Part shown: positions 29,031 to 37,400 of the stretch, in pieces
How positions within the stretch are numbered: the stretch's first letter is position 1
How the letters are laid out: each line of letters starts with the position of its first letter
Notes under the pieces: model-generated
What the model was told of the DNA's origin: nothing
Seen by the model: the letters and a program-made list of their open reading frames with translations, nothing else
Database searches by the model: none
Made by a program: the position numbers and the translations under genes
Assembly (NCBI RefSeq): GCF_025950095.1
Contig: NZ_JAPDDR010000003.1
Location: forward strand, 496,001 to 560,000
Direction of reading: 5' to 3'
DNA length: 64,000 nucleotides
Source of the DNA: Luteolibacter rhizosphaerae
GTDB taxonomy: Bacteria; Verrucomicrobiota; Verrucomicrobiia; Verrucomicrobiales; Akkermansiaceae

Positions 29031-29567
29031 GTGAAAACGATAGAAGTAAGCAAGTTCCTGAGCCTCGTGCTACGCCACGAGCCGGGTAAGATCGGCATCA
29101 CCCTCGATGAAAACGGGTGGACGGATTGCCGTGAACTGATCGATGCGGCAGGGCGCCGCGGGAAGAGGTTCAGTTACGAAACCCTGCTGGAAGTCGTCCG
29201 GACTTCCGACAAGCAGCGCTTCGCGCTGAGCGAAGACGGCAAGCGGATCCGCGCCAACCAAGGTCACTCGGTGAAGGTGGATCTGGCCCTGCCGGTCGGC
29301 ACTCCGCCGGACCGGCTCTACCACGGCACCGTGCCGAAGTTCATCGAGTCGATCCGTGAAAGCGGACTGAACAAAGGCGCCAGACATCATGTCCATCTCA
29401 GCCCGGATCTGAAGACCGCGACCAAGGTGGGCCAACGCCGGGGAGAAGCCCTGATCCTCACCATCCGTGCTGCCGAGATGTCGGCGGCGGGCTACGGGTT
29501 CTATGTCTCGGAGAACGGGGTCTGGCTCACGGATGCCGTGCCGCCGCAATTCATCGAGTTCCCATGA
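29031..29567 (+). CDS. kptA: RNA 2'-phosphotransferase KptA/Tpt1
   Basis: A 178-residue enzyme. It transfers an internal RNA 2'-phosphate to NAD, releasing nicotinamide and ADP-ribose 1'',2''-cyclic phosphate. The catalytic Arg-His-Arg-Arg set is visible: R15-H16 (VLRHEP), R74 (RIRANQGHS) and R118 (ARHHVHLS). LYHGT is the NAD-binding strand. The start is GTG at 29031. Bacteria generally lack the tRNA splicing that makes such phosphates, so the real target here is unknown; Tpt1 relatives can also ADP-ribosylate nucleic-acid ends. It overlaps the next gene (ATGA). Confidence 0.94.
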   Translation: MKTIEVSKFLSLVLRHEPGKIGITLDENGWTDCRELIDAAGRRGKRFSYETLLEVVRTSDKQRFALSEDGKRIRANQGHSVKVDLALPVGTPPDRLYHGTVPKFIESIRESGLNKGARHHVHLSPDLKTATKVGQRRGEALILTIRAAEMSAAGYGFYVSENGVWLTDAVPPQFIEFP

Positions 29568-30235
29568 AGCTGGCCGATTACAATGAAGTCGTGACGACCT
29601 GGCCGGCAGAGGGTCGTCATATCCTCGCTAGTCACGATGAGGATTCGGTGGTGGTCTATCAGGCCTATCGGCCTGCGATTGGTCGCTATGCGGCTGAGAA
29701 CCAGCGTTTAGGCGGGGATTTCAGCTTCAGCCGCATGAGCTGGATCAAGCCGAACTTCCTGTGGATGATGTATCGCTCGGGCTGGGGGACGAAGGAGGGC
29801 CAGGAAATCACCTTAGCGGTGACGATCCCGCGCAGCTTCTTCGACGAGATGTTGGCCGCCGCAGTGGTCTCCAGTTTCGATTCGACACGTTATCGCGATA
29901 CCGACCAGTGGAAGGCTGATCTGGAGAGATCCGAGGTCAGGCTACAGTGGGACCCGGACCATGCGCCGGATGGCACATCGCAGAAGCGCCGCGCGATCCA
30001 GCTCGGGCTGCGCGGTGAAATGCTTCGCCGTTATGCAGAGAGGGAACTGATTCGGATCGAAGACATCTCGGACTTTGTCGCCGCGCAGAGGACGCGCGTG
30101 AGCGCTGGTAATCACGGGCTGAGCATCCCCTTTGAGACGGTCTATCGTCCGGGCCGGGAGGATGCGGCTGCAAATGTAGGTCTCGATCTCTTCGATTACG
30201 GCTGCCCTCCCGTATCACTGACAATACCAATATAA
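29564..30235 (+). CDS. DUF4291 family protein
   Basis: A 223-residue protein recognised as DUF4291 by the conserved stretches VVYQAYRPAIGRYA and FSFSRMSWIKPNFLWMMYRS, plus GWGTKEGQE. It has no signal peptide or membrane helix. To my knowledge no member has a proven activity. Its placement between kptA and a small ADP-ribosylation-type gene, with overlapping stop/start codons on both sides, suggests a role in NAD or ADP-ribose chemistry. The coding sequence looks somewhat less GC-rich than its neighbours. Confidence 0.85.
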   Translation: MKLADYNEVVTTWPAEGRHILASHDEDSVVVYQAYRPAIGRYAAENQRLGGDFSFSRMSWIKPNFLWMMYRSGWGTKEGQEITLAVTIPRSFFDEMLAAAVVSSFDSTRYRDTDQWKADLERSEVRLQWDPDHAPDGTSQKRRAIQLGLRGEMLRRYAERELIRIEDISDFVAAQRTRVSAGNHGLSIPFETVYRPGREDAAANVGLDLFDYGCPPVSLTIPI

Positions 30236-30573
30236 TGACGACGACACTCTATCGCCCGGTTGGGCCGGAGGAACTCAAGCTCATCGAGGACAGCGGTTGG
30301 CTTGCTTTTCCGCCGCGTCTGCCCGATCAGCCGATATTCTATCCCGTGACAAACGAGCCGTATGCGATCCAGATCGCACGGGACTGGAATGTCCCTGCTT
30401 CAGGGTCGGGATTCGTGACTCGCTTCGAAGTGGATTCGCGGTATCTGGAAAGATTCCCGATCCAGACCGTCGAGGGTAGGGAACATGCCGAGCTCTGGGT
30501 TCCGGCTGAAGAGCTGGAAGAGTTCAATCGCTACATCGTCGGCAAGATCGAGGTGACGCGGAAGTTCCCATGA
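30235..30573 (+). CDS. Small ADP-ribosylation/crystallin-J1-labelled protein
   Basis: A 112-residue soluble protein of a conserved bacterial group often labelled ADP-ribosylation/crystallin J1. Conserved features are the opening LYRPVGPEELKLIEDSGW, then PIFYPVTNEPYAIQIARDW and the late WVPAEELEEFN. The order Arg - aromatic strand - late Glu would fit a minimal ADP-ribosyltransferase-like fold, but that is my inference. The start overlaps the DUF4291 stop (TAATG). nadE follows after 47 bases. Confidence 0.65.
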   Translation: MTTTLYRPVGPEELKLIEDSGWLAFPPRLPDQPIFYPVTNEPYAIQIARDWNVPASGSGFVTRFEVDSRYLERFPIQTVEGREHAELWVPAEELEEFNRYIVGKIEVTRKFP

Positions 30574-30620
30574 GCAAGTTTGGATGAAATCGCAGGATTG
30601 ATAGAAGGATCTCCAAAACC

Positions 30621-32561
30621 ATGAACGTTCGTCTCGCTGCTGTTGCTTTGAATCAAACCCCGCTCGATTGGGCCGGGAATGCCTTGCGCATCCGCGCCGC
30701 CATCCGCGATGCCCGTGATGCGGGCGCGACGCTGGTCTGCCTGCCGGAACTTTGCCTCACAGGCTATGGCTGCGAGGATGCCTTCTTCGCCCCGTCCACG
30801 CATGAACGCGCATGGGAGATGCTGCAGAAGCTTCTCCCGGAAACGAAGGGTCTGGTGCTTGCGCTGGGTCTTCCCGTCTTCCATCAGCGCGCCCTGTTCA
30901 ACTGCTCGGCGGTGGTGGCCGACGGAGAACTGTTAGGCTTGGCCGCGAAGAAGAATCTCGCCGGTGATGGCATTCACTACGAGCCACGCTGGTTCAAGCC
31001 TTGGCTAGGCGGAGTGCGGGATGACTACTTTACCGCGGATGGTAAAAGCGTGCCGATCGGGGATCTGGTCTTCGATGTCGGCGGGGTCCGCATGGGCTTC
31101 GAGATCTGTGAGGATGCCTGGGTGGCGGACCGGCCGGGAGCGAAGCTGGCGGCACGCGGGGTGGACCTGATCCTGAATCCCAGCGCCAGCCACTTCGCTT
31201 TCGGGAAGGCGGAGATCCGCCGTCGCTTCGTCGCGGAAGGATCGCGTGCCTTCGGGGCCGCCTACGTTTACTCGAACCTGCTTGGAAATGAAGCGGGTCG
31301 CGTCATCTACGACGGCCAGCTTCTGCTGGCGCATGACGGGCGGGTGATAGCGGAGAGCCCGCGTTTCGGCTTCAAGGACCACCGGGTGCTCGCAGCCGGC
31401 GTGGATCTATCGAGCGGCAGGCTGGCCTTGTCGCGGAGTGCCAGCCATCGGCCAGCCCTGCCGGCGGATGCCGATCCGGGACTGATCCGCACAGGCTTCG
31501 GATGGCCCAAGCTCAGCCCGGCGCTTGAGAAGCATGCTCTGCCGGATGAAGCGATGGACGGAAAGATGGAGGAGTTCACCCATGCCGTGGCGCTGGGCCT
31601 CTTCGACTACCTGCGGAAGAGCCATTCGAACGGCTATGTCATCTCGCTCAGCGGCGGCGCGGATTCGGCCGCTGCAGCTTGTCTGGTCCGGCTGATGCAT
31701 GATCTCGCGAAGGCCGAACTCGGCGACGATTTTGGCGGCAAGCTCCGGGCCAAGAGTTTCGGCGGACTACTGCTCACGGCGTATCAGGGGACGGAGAATA
31801 GCGGCGAGGTGACACGCAACGCCGCGGCGGTATTGGCGGAAGCGCTGGGCGCCACACATCGCGAGTTGGATATCGCGGCGATCCACAAGGCCTACGTGGC
31901 GATGATCGAAGCGGCCTACGGGGAAGCATTGAGCTGGGAGCGGCATGACATCTCCCTGCAGAACATCCAAGCGCGCGTGCGCTCGCCCGGGATCTGGATG
32001 CTGGCGAACCTGCGCAATGCCCTGCTCCTCTCGACCAGCAACCGCAGCGAGGCGGCCGTGGGCTATGCGACGATGGATGGCGATACCTCGGGCGGCCTCG
32101 CGCCGATCTCGGGGATCGACAAGGCCTTCCTGCGCGAGTGGCTGCGTTGGCTGGAGACCACGGGCCCCTTGCTTGGCGATCGGAGGCTGCCGATCCCCGC
32201 CTTGTCGGTGGTGAACTCGCAGCAGCCGACCGCGGAACTGAGGCCGGGCGATCAAGCGCAGACGGATGAGAAGGACCTCATGCCCTATCCCGTGCTGGAC
32301 TTCATCGAGCGCGCTTCGATCCGTGATCGTAAGAGCCCGGCCGCGGTGCTGGAGCTTCTGGCATTGGTCTTCCCCCAATATCCGGAGGACACGCGTAAGC
32401 AGTGGGTGAAGCGCTTCTTCACGCTCTGGAGCCGGAACCAGTGGAAGCGCGAGCGTTATGCACCCGGCTTCCATCTGGATGACGAGAACCTCGATCCGAA
32501 GACTTGGTGTCGCTGGCCGATCTTGAGCGGTGGCTTTCAGGAAGAACTTGCCGAGCTATGA
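30621..32561 (+). CDS. nadE: Glutamine-dependent NAD synthetase
   Basis: A 646-residue two-domain enzyme for the last step of NAD synthesis, nicotinate adenine dinucleotide to NAD. The N-terminal nitrilase-fold glutaminase has its triad E43 (LPELCLTGY), K110/K111 (AAKKNL) and C163 (FEICEDAW). The C-terminal synthetase has the PP-loop LSGGADSA near residue 345 and the later [14 protein letters not shown] ribosome-binding sequence (GAAGGAT) precedes the ATG. The stop overlaps the macrodomain gene. Confidence 0.95.
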   Translation: MNVRLAAVALNQTPLDWAGNALRIRAAIRDARDAGATLVCLPELCLTGYGCEDAFFAPSTHERAWEMLQKLLPETKGLVLALGLPVFHQRALFNCSAVVADGELLGLAAKKNLAGDGIHYEPRWFKPWLGGVRDDYFTADGKSVPIGDLVFDVGGVRMGFEICEDAWVADRPGAKLAARGVDLILNPSASHFAFGKAEIRRRFVAEGSRAFGAAYVYSNLLGNEAGRVIYDGQLLLAHDGRVIAESPRFGFKDHRVLAAGVDLSSGRLALSRSASHRPALPADADPGLIRTGFGWPKLSPALEKHALPDEAMDGKMEEFTHAVALGLFDYLRKSHSNGYVISLSGGADSAAAACLVRLMHDLAKAELGDDFGGKLRAKSFGGLLLTAYQGTENSGEVTRNAAAVLAEALGATHRELDIAAIHKAYVAMIEAAYGEALSWERHDISLQNIQARVRSPGIWMLANLRNALLLSTSNRSEAAVGYATMDGDTSGGLAPISGIDKAFLREWLRWLETTGPLLGDRRLPIPALSVVNSQQPTAELRPGDQAQTDEKDLMPYPVLDFIERASIRDRKSPAAVLELLALVFPQYPEDTRKQWVKRFFTLWSRNQWKRERYAPGFHLDDENLDPKTWCRWPILSGGFQEELAEL

Positions 32562-33055
32562 AAGCAGTCCGGGGCGACATCACGAAGCTGGCGGTGGATG
32601 CCATCGTCAATGCGGCGAACAGCAGCTTGCTCGGCGGCGGTGGCGTGGACGGCGCCATTCACCGGGCGGCGGGGCCGGATCTATTCTTTGAATGTCGGCT
32701 TCTCGGCGGCTGCAAGACCGGCGAGGCAAAGATTACGAAGGGCTACAAGCTCCCGGCGAAGCACGTGATCCACACCGTAGGCCCCGTGTGGAATGGCGGG
32801 ACGCGTGGCGAGGCCGAGAAGCTGGCCAACTGCTACCGTCACTCGCTGGACCTGGCCGTGGAGCATTCCCTGACCTCGATTGCCTTCCCGGCGATCAGCA
32901 CAGGCATCTATGGATATCCGATCGAGGAGGCGGCTGCGATCGCGGTGCGAACCGTCGTGGACTATGTGAGAGAGTACCCGCTCGATGTGACCTTTTGCTG
33001 CTTCTCGGCAAAAGATTTGGAGATCTATCAGGCCGAGTTGGCCACAGAAGAATGA
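32558..33055 (+). CDS. Macrodomain ADP-ribose hydrolase (MacroD/YmdB type)
   Basis: A 165-residue stand-alone macrodomain. Ligand-binding blocks are complete: the opening [20 protein letters not shown], the loop [10 protein letters not shown] with its catalytic Asp, and the phosphate-binding STGIYGYP. Members remove ADP-ribose from acidic residues, deacetylate O-acetyl-ADP-ribose and can dephosphorylate ADP-ribose-1''-phosphate. The ATG at 32558 overlaps the nadE stop; the in-frame start at 32504 would lie inside nadE. The stop overlaps the ADP-ribosylglycohydrolase gene. Confidence 0.94.
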   Translation: MKAVRGDITKLAVDAIVNAANSSLLGGGGVDGAIHRAAGPDLFFECRLLGGCKTGEAKITKGYKLPAKHVIHTVGPVWNGGTRGEAEKLANCYRHSLDLAVEHSLTSIAFPAISTGIYGYPIEEAAAIAVRTVVDYVREYPLDVTFCCFSAKDLEIYQAELATEE

Positions 33056-33978
33056 ACGTAATCGGAGATACAGGCGCGCTTGATCGCGCGATGGGCTGCC
33101 TCGCCGGGCTCGCGGTAGGAGATGCCTTGGGCACGACTCTTGAATTCGAAAGTCCCGGTAGCTTCAAGCCAATCGATGACATCGTTGGTGGCGGCCCCTT
33201 CCATCTGAAACCGGGCCAGTGGACCGATGACACCTCGATGGCTCTCTGCCTTGCGGAGAGCTTGCTGGAGTGCGGCGGCTTCGATCTGCGCGACCAAGCC
33301 GACCAGTATGTCCGCTGGTGGCGAGAGGGTTATTTGAGCGCTACGGGTTTGTGCTTCGACATCGGGAACACGGTGAGCGCTGCCTTGGCCTCATTTCTGA
33401 GGACGGGGAAGCCGGACAGCGGCAGTGCCAGCCCCCACGCTGCAGGAAATGGCTCGATCATGCGCCTGGCACCGGTGCCGATCTACTACAAGGTGGCTGG
33501 CGACGCGGTGAAGCAATCGGTGGAGAGTTCGCGCAGCACTCACCAAGCGCCGGCTTGCTTGGATGCCTGCCGTTATCTGGGTGGCATTCTTTGGGCGTTG
33601 ATCCACGGAGCGGGAAAAGACGAGGTGTTAGGACCTCTTTATAGCCCGCTCGGAACGCTGAGGCTGGATGATCCTGCCTTGCGTGCGGTGGCCCACGGAT
33701 CTTTCAAAGAGAAGCAGCCGCCTGCGATCCGCGGGACGGGCTACGTGGTGCAATCGCTGGAAGCGGCTTTGTGGGCCTTCTATCACTCGGACAACTTCAA
33801 GGAGGGTGCCTTGTTGGCGGTGAATCTGGGCGATGACGCTGACACCACCGGCGCTATCTACGGTCAGATCGCAGGAGCCTATTACGGCTTGGAGGGAATT
33901 CCTGCCGCATGGCTTGAGACGCTCCACCAGCGCGAGCTGATCCTCGACTTTGGCAAACGACTTTACGAAGCAGCATGA
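33052..33978 (+). CDS. ADP-ribosylglycohydrolase (DraG family)
   Basis: A 308-residue all-helical dimagnesium hydrolase that removes ADP-ribose from modified side chains or nucleic-acid ends. Metal motifs are intact: GDALG, WTDDTSM, NGSIMR and [16 protein letters not shown]. The start at 33052 overlaps the macrodomain stop (ATGA) and matches the family N-terminus ([16 protein letters not shown]). No dinitrogenase genes are near, so the classical DraG target is unlikely. Confidence 0.94.
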   Translation: MNVIGDTGALDRAMGCLAGLAVGDALGTTLEFESPGSFKPIDDIVGGGPFHLKPGQWTDDTSMALCLAESLLECGGFDLRDQADQYVRWWREGYLSATGLCFDIGNTVSAALASFLRTGKPDSGSASPHAAGNGSIMRLAPVPIYYKVAGDAVKQSVESSRSTHQAPACLDACRYLGGILWALIHGAGKDEVLGPLYSPLGTLRLDDPALRAVAHGSFKEKQPPAIRGTGYVVQSLEAALWAFYHSDNFKEGALLAVNLGDDADTTGAIYGQIAGAYYGLEGIPAAWLETLHQRELILDFGKRLYEAA

Positions 33979-34586
33979 ACGAGAACGCACTCATCCTCGT
34001 GGATATCCAGAATGACTTCCTCCCCGGCGGTGCGCTGGCGGTGCCGGAAGGAGATCAGGTCATCCCGCGCGCCAATCGTCTGATGGATGATTTCGGGATC
34101 ATCGTCGCTACCCAGGACTGGCACCCCTCCGATCACGGCAGCTTCGCGGCGAATCACCCGGGCAAGCAGCTCTTTGAGGTGACCGATCTCAATGGCCTGC
34201 CTCAGGTGCTGTGGCCGACCCACTGTGAACAAGGTACGAGCGGCGCGGAGTTTGCCCCTGGGCTCCATAGCGGACGCATCACCAAAGTCTTTCAGAAAGG
34301 CACAGATCCCGCCATCGACAGCTACAGCGGCCTTTTCGATAACGGCCACCGCAAGTCGACGGGCTTGGGCGAATGGTTGAGGGATCAGGGCGTGAAGCAC
34401 GTGACTGTCTGCGGCCTGGCTACCGACTATTGCGTGAAGTTCACGGCGCTGGATGCCCTCGCGGAAGGCTTCGAGGTAACGCTCGATCTCGCAGCAAGCC
34501 GAGGCGTGAACCTGACACCCGGCGATGTCGACAAGGCGGTGGAGGAGATGCGATCGAAGGGAGTGAAGATCCGCGAAGCGAATTGA
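33975..34586 (+). CDS. pncA: Nicotinamidase
   Basis: A 203-residue cysteine hydrolase turning nicotinamide into nicotinate, which feeds PncB. The triad is D10 (LVDIQNDF), K108 (FQKGTD) and C153 (LATDYCV). Metal ligands D48, H50 and H54 lie in QDWHPSDH. It would collect the nicotinamide released by KptA and other NAD-consuming enzymes. It overlaps draG (ATGA) and is followed 2 bases later by pnuC. Confidence 0.96.
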   Translation: MNENALILVDIQNDFLPGGALAVPEGDQVIPRANRLMDDFGIIVATQDWHPSDHGSFAANHPGKQLFEVTDLNGLPQVLWPTHCEQGTSGAEFAPGLHSGRITKVFQKGTDPAIDSYSGLFDNGHRKSTGLGEWLRDQGVKHVTVCGLATDYCVKFTALDALAEGFEVTLDLAASRGVNLTPGDVDKAVEEMRSKGVKIREAN

Positions 34587-34588
34587 GC

Positions 34589-35266
34589 ATGGAAAGCACC
34601 GGTCTCAGTCTGGAACAGGAGAAGAAAATTTCGCCGGACACGATCTTGGTTCCGGCCTTGTCGGCTCTTCTCCTGCTCTCCGCTTGGCTGAAGTGGCTGC
34701 CGCTCGATCTCACGGAGGCATGGGGTTTCGCCACCGGGGCCCTTTGCGTCTGGCTGGTCACCAAGGGAAACATTTGGAACTGGCCGATCGGGCTGGCGAA
34801 CAACATCTTCTTCGCGATCCTGTTCTGGCGCGCGCGGCTGTATGCCGATTGTGGACTGCAGGGCGTTTACCTTGCCTTCGGGATCTGGGGTTGGTGGACA
34901 TGGCTCCACGGCGGGCAGAACCGCTCGAAGCTGAAGGTCTCTCACGCATCGCGTGTCGAGTGGATCGCCATTGCGGTATTCCTCATCGCCGGGACCTGGG
35001 GCCTGCGCGAGTTGCTGATCAAGGTGAACGGGGCGGCACCGTTCTGGGATGCGCTCAGCACCGTGATCTGCTTGGCCGCCCAGTATTTGCTCTGCCGGAA
35101 GAAAATCGAGAACTGGTGGCTGTGGATCACCGCAGATCTCATCTATGTTCCCTTATATGCCTCCAAGGAACTGCCACTGACTGCCGCACTCTATGCGGGT
35201 TTCATCGTCCTGTGTATCCTCGGGCTGAAGCGATGGAGGAAGGAACTTCAAACCCAGCCGGCATGA
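34589..35266 (+). CDS. pnuC: Nicotinamide riboside transporter PnuC
   Basis: A 225-residue, seven-helix membrane facilitator for nicotinamide riboside. The signature WNWPIGLANNIFFAILFW followed by RLYADCGLQ and GIWGWWTW is typical, as is the late WWLWITADLIYVPLYA. Uptake is driven by phosphorylation of the product, and the kinase is the next gene, whose ATG overlaps this stop (ATGA). The start at 34589 excludes a long upstream in-frame extension that lies in pncA. Confidence 0.95.
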   Translation: MESTGLSLEQEKKISPDTILVPALSALLLLSAWLKWLPLDLTEAWGFATGALCVWLVTKGNIWNWPIGLANNIFFAILFWRARLYADCGLQGVYLAFGIWGWWTWLHGGQNRSKLKVSHASRVEWIAIAVFLIAGTWGLRELLIKVNGAAPFWDALSTVICLAAQYLLCRKKIENWWLWITADLIYVPLYASKELPLTAALYAGFIVLCILGLKRWRKELQTQPA

Positions 35267-36267
35267 GCGGCGAGCGCTTCGGTCTCGGCGTGGTGGTTGG
35301 GAAGTTCCTGCCACCGCATCGTGGCCACCGTTATCTGATCGAGACCGCACTCAGCCGCTGCGAGCGAGTGGTGGTGATCGTCTGCGGCAAGCCGGTGGAT
35401 CCGATTCCTCCCGAACTGCGAGCCGGCTGGTTGCGCGAGATGGTGCCGCAGGCGGAAGTGATGCTGATCGACGACCGCTACGACGAGAACGACTCGCGCG
35501 TGTGGGCGGAGAACACCATCGGCTGGCTCGGCCGTGCGCCGGACGTCGTTTTCACTTCTGAAGACTACGGCGAGCGCTACGCCTCCTACATGGGAAGCAA
35601 GCATGTGATGGTGGATCAGGCCCGGATCGCTGTGCCCTGCAGTGGCACGGCGGTGCGAAGTGACCCTTTCGCCATGTGGGACTTCATGGATCCACCGCTT
35701 CGGGAGTGGTATGCCAAGCGGGTCGTGATCCTGGGTGCTGAGTCCACCGGCACCACGACCCTGTCGATGGACCTCGCCGCTACAATCGGCACGAGCTGGG
35801 TAGGGGAGTATGGCCGCGAGTACAGCGCGATCAAACAGGCTGGCGGCGAATCCGAATGGCGATCGGAAGAGTTCATGGACATTGTCCGTGAGCAAACCCG
35901 TCGTGAAGACGCGGCGGCGCGGGAGGCGAACCGCATCCTGATTTGCGACACGAATTCCTTCGCAACCGTGCAGTGGCACCGCCGCTATGTTGGCAGGCCA
36001 TTTCCCGAGTTGGAGACCTTCGCGGCAAATTGCCGGGCGGACCTCTATTTTCTCACCGGAGATGAGATCCCTTTCGTGCAAGATGGGCTGCGCGATGGCG
36101 AGCATCTGCGGCATGAGATGCACCAGTGGTTCGAGGGATCTCTGAAGTCGCAGCCGGCTCCATGGTTCCTCCTACGCGGCAGCCGTGAGGAGCGGGTGAA
36201 GCAAGCACTTCAGATCATCCGTGATCTATGGGGACCCGGAGCCCTTGTCCCGAGAAACGGATCATGA
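35263..36267 (+). CDS. nadR: NadR-like NMN adenylyltransferase / nicotinamide riboside kinase
   Basis: A 334-residue bifunctional enzyme. The N-terminal nucleotidyltransferase (GKFLPPHRGHRYLIE, with the GxFxPxHxGH motif) makes NAD from NMN. The C-terminal P-loop domain phosphorylates nicotinamide riboside. There is no N-terminal helix-turn-helix, so it is not a repressor, in agreement with NrtR in the same operon. The kinase P-loop reads GAESTGTTTLS, with Thr where Lys is usual. I believe this variant also occurs in actinobacterial homologues, so kinase activity is likely but unproven. Start and stop overlap both neighbours. Confidence 0.9.
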   Translation: MSGERFGLGVVVGKFLPPHRGHRYLIETALSRCERVVVIVCGKPVDPIPPELRAGWLREMVPQAEVMLIDDRYDENDSRVWAENTIGWLGRAPDVVFTSEDYGERYASYMGSKHVMVDQARIAVPCSGTAVRSDPFAMWDFMDPPLREWYAKRVVILGAESTGTTTLSMDLAATIGTSWVGEYGREYSAIKQAGGESEWRSEEFMDIVREQTRREDAAAREANRILICDTNSFATVQWHRRYVGRPFPELETFAANCRADLYFLTGDEIPFVQDGLRDGEHLRHEMHQWFEGSLKSQPAPWFLLRGSREERVKQALQIIRDLWGPGALVPRNGS

Positions 36268-37373
36268 AAGTCGCGGTGATCGGAGTAGGTGGCAGCGGTT
36301 CGGCTGCCCTGCGTTTCCTCGCACAGGCGGGACACGAGGTCGTAGGCTACGAGCAGTTCGCGATCGGCCATGATCGCGGTAGTTCCCATGGCCACAGCCG
36401 CATCATCCGGCGGACCTATCCGGACCCCTTCCATACCCGGATGATGGCACGCGCCTACGAACTCTGGGACGATCTGGAGAGGGAAGCGCAGGAAGAGCTC
36501 TTCGTGAAATGCGGCGGCATCACCTTCGGTCCGGAGTACGATGAGAAGATCATCGCCACCCGAGCTTCCTTGGAAGAGGCGAAGCTGGATTACGAGTTGC
36601 TCACTCGAGAGGAAGCTTCGCAGCGCTATCCGGCGATCGACATTGGTATCGGCAACGTGGCGGTCTTCCAGAAAGACTCCGGCTTCCTCCGGGCCGCCAA
36701 TTGCGTGCAGGCTCAAGCGAGACTGGCGACGCAAAATGGAGCGCTGATCCACGAACACACCGCCGTCAGGTCAATCGAAGAGGGTGCTCAAGGGGTAACA
36801 ATCTCGACCGATGCTAACACCCAACGATTCGACACCGTCGTCGTGACCGCCGGGCCTTGGCTCGGCAAATTTCTTGCGCCGCTGAAGCTTCCCCTACGCA
36901 CTGCCCTGCGACAAGTCATCTACGCCGCGATCGGAAGCAACGAAAGACACTTCGCTCCGGACCGCATGCCGGTATGGATCGAAGAACCCAGCGAATACTA
37001 TGGCTTCCCGAGCGACGGCGTTATCTCCGGCATGAAGTTCGCCTCGCACGACGCAGGCCGGGACTTCGATCCCGATCATGCGGGGCGCCCCGTAATGGAC
37101 GAGTGGACCTCTCGCGCAATGGAACATGCCGTGAAACGTTTCCCTGATCTAACAGGCGAGATCGTCTCCGCTCAATCCTGCCTCTACACCATCACGCCTG
37201 ACGAGCGTTTCATCGTGGATCGCGCGCCCGGCTCGCAGCGGATCGTGCTTTGTTCGGCCTGCAGCGGTCACGGCTTCAAGTTCACCGTCCTCTCCGGCTG
37301 GCTCGCAGGTAAGCTCGCGACTGTGAAGCAGCAGGCTCCGCCCTCGGAGTGGAGCATTTCGAGATTCCTCTGA
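36264..37373 (+). CDS. FAD-dependent oxidase of the monomeric sarcosine oxidase/SolA type
   Basis: A 369-residue DAO-fold flavoprotein. The N-terminal dinucleotide fold has GVGGSGSAAL, and GSSHGHSRIIRRTYPDP is the family substrate/FAD motif. The Cys for covalent flavin is in CLYTITPDERFIVDR, and the C-terminus has SGHGFKFT. It oxidises N-methyl amino acids or similar imino substrates to aldehyde and peroxide. It overlaps nadR (ATGA) and so is transcribed with the NAD genes, but the metabolic link is not obvious. Confidence 0.88.
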   Translation: MKVAVIGVGGSGSAALRFLAQAGHEVVGYEQFAIGHDRGSSHGHSRIIRRTYPDPFHTRMMARAYELWDDLEREAQEELFVKCGGITFGPEYDEKIIATRASLEEAKLDYELLTREEASQRYPAIDIGIGNVAVFQKDSGFLRAANCVQAQARLATQNGALIHEHTAVRSIEEGAQGVTISTDANTQRFDTVVVTAGPWLGKFLAPLKLPLRTALRQVIYAAIGSNERHFAPDRMPVWIEEPSEYYGFPSDGVISGMKFASHDAGRDFDPDHAGRPVMDEWTSRAMEHAVKRFPDLTGEIVSAQSCLYTITPDERFIVDRAPGSQRIVLCSACSGHGFKFTVLSGWLAGKLATVKQQAPPSEWSISRFL

Positions 37374-37400
37374 ATGGGCTCCCCGTGCAGGGTGGGAGGG

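Noticed and set aside
33052-33978. DraG-type hydrolase as part of nitrogenase control
   Set aside because: No nif, draT or glnB-like genes are in the window; its place among NAD genes argues for another target.
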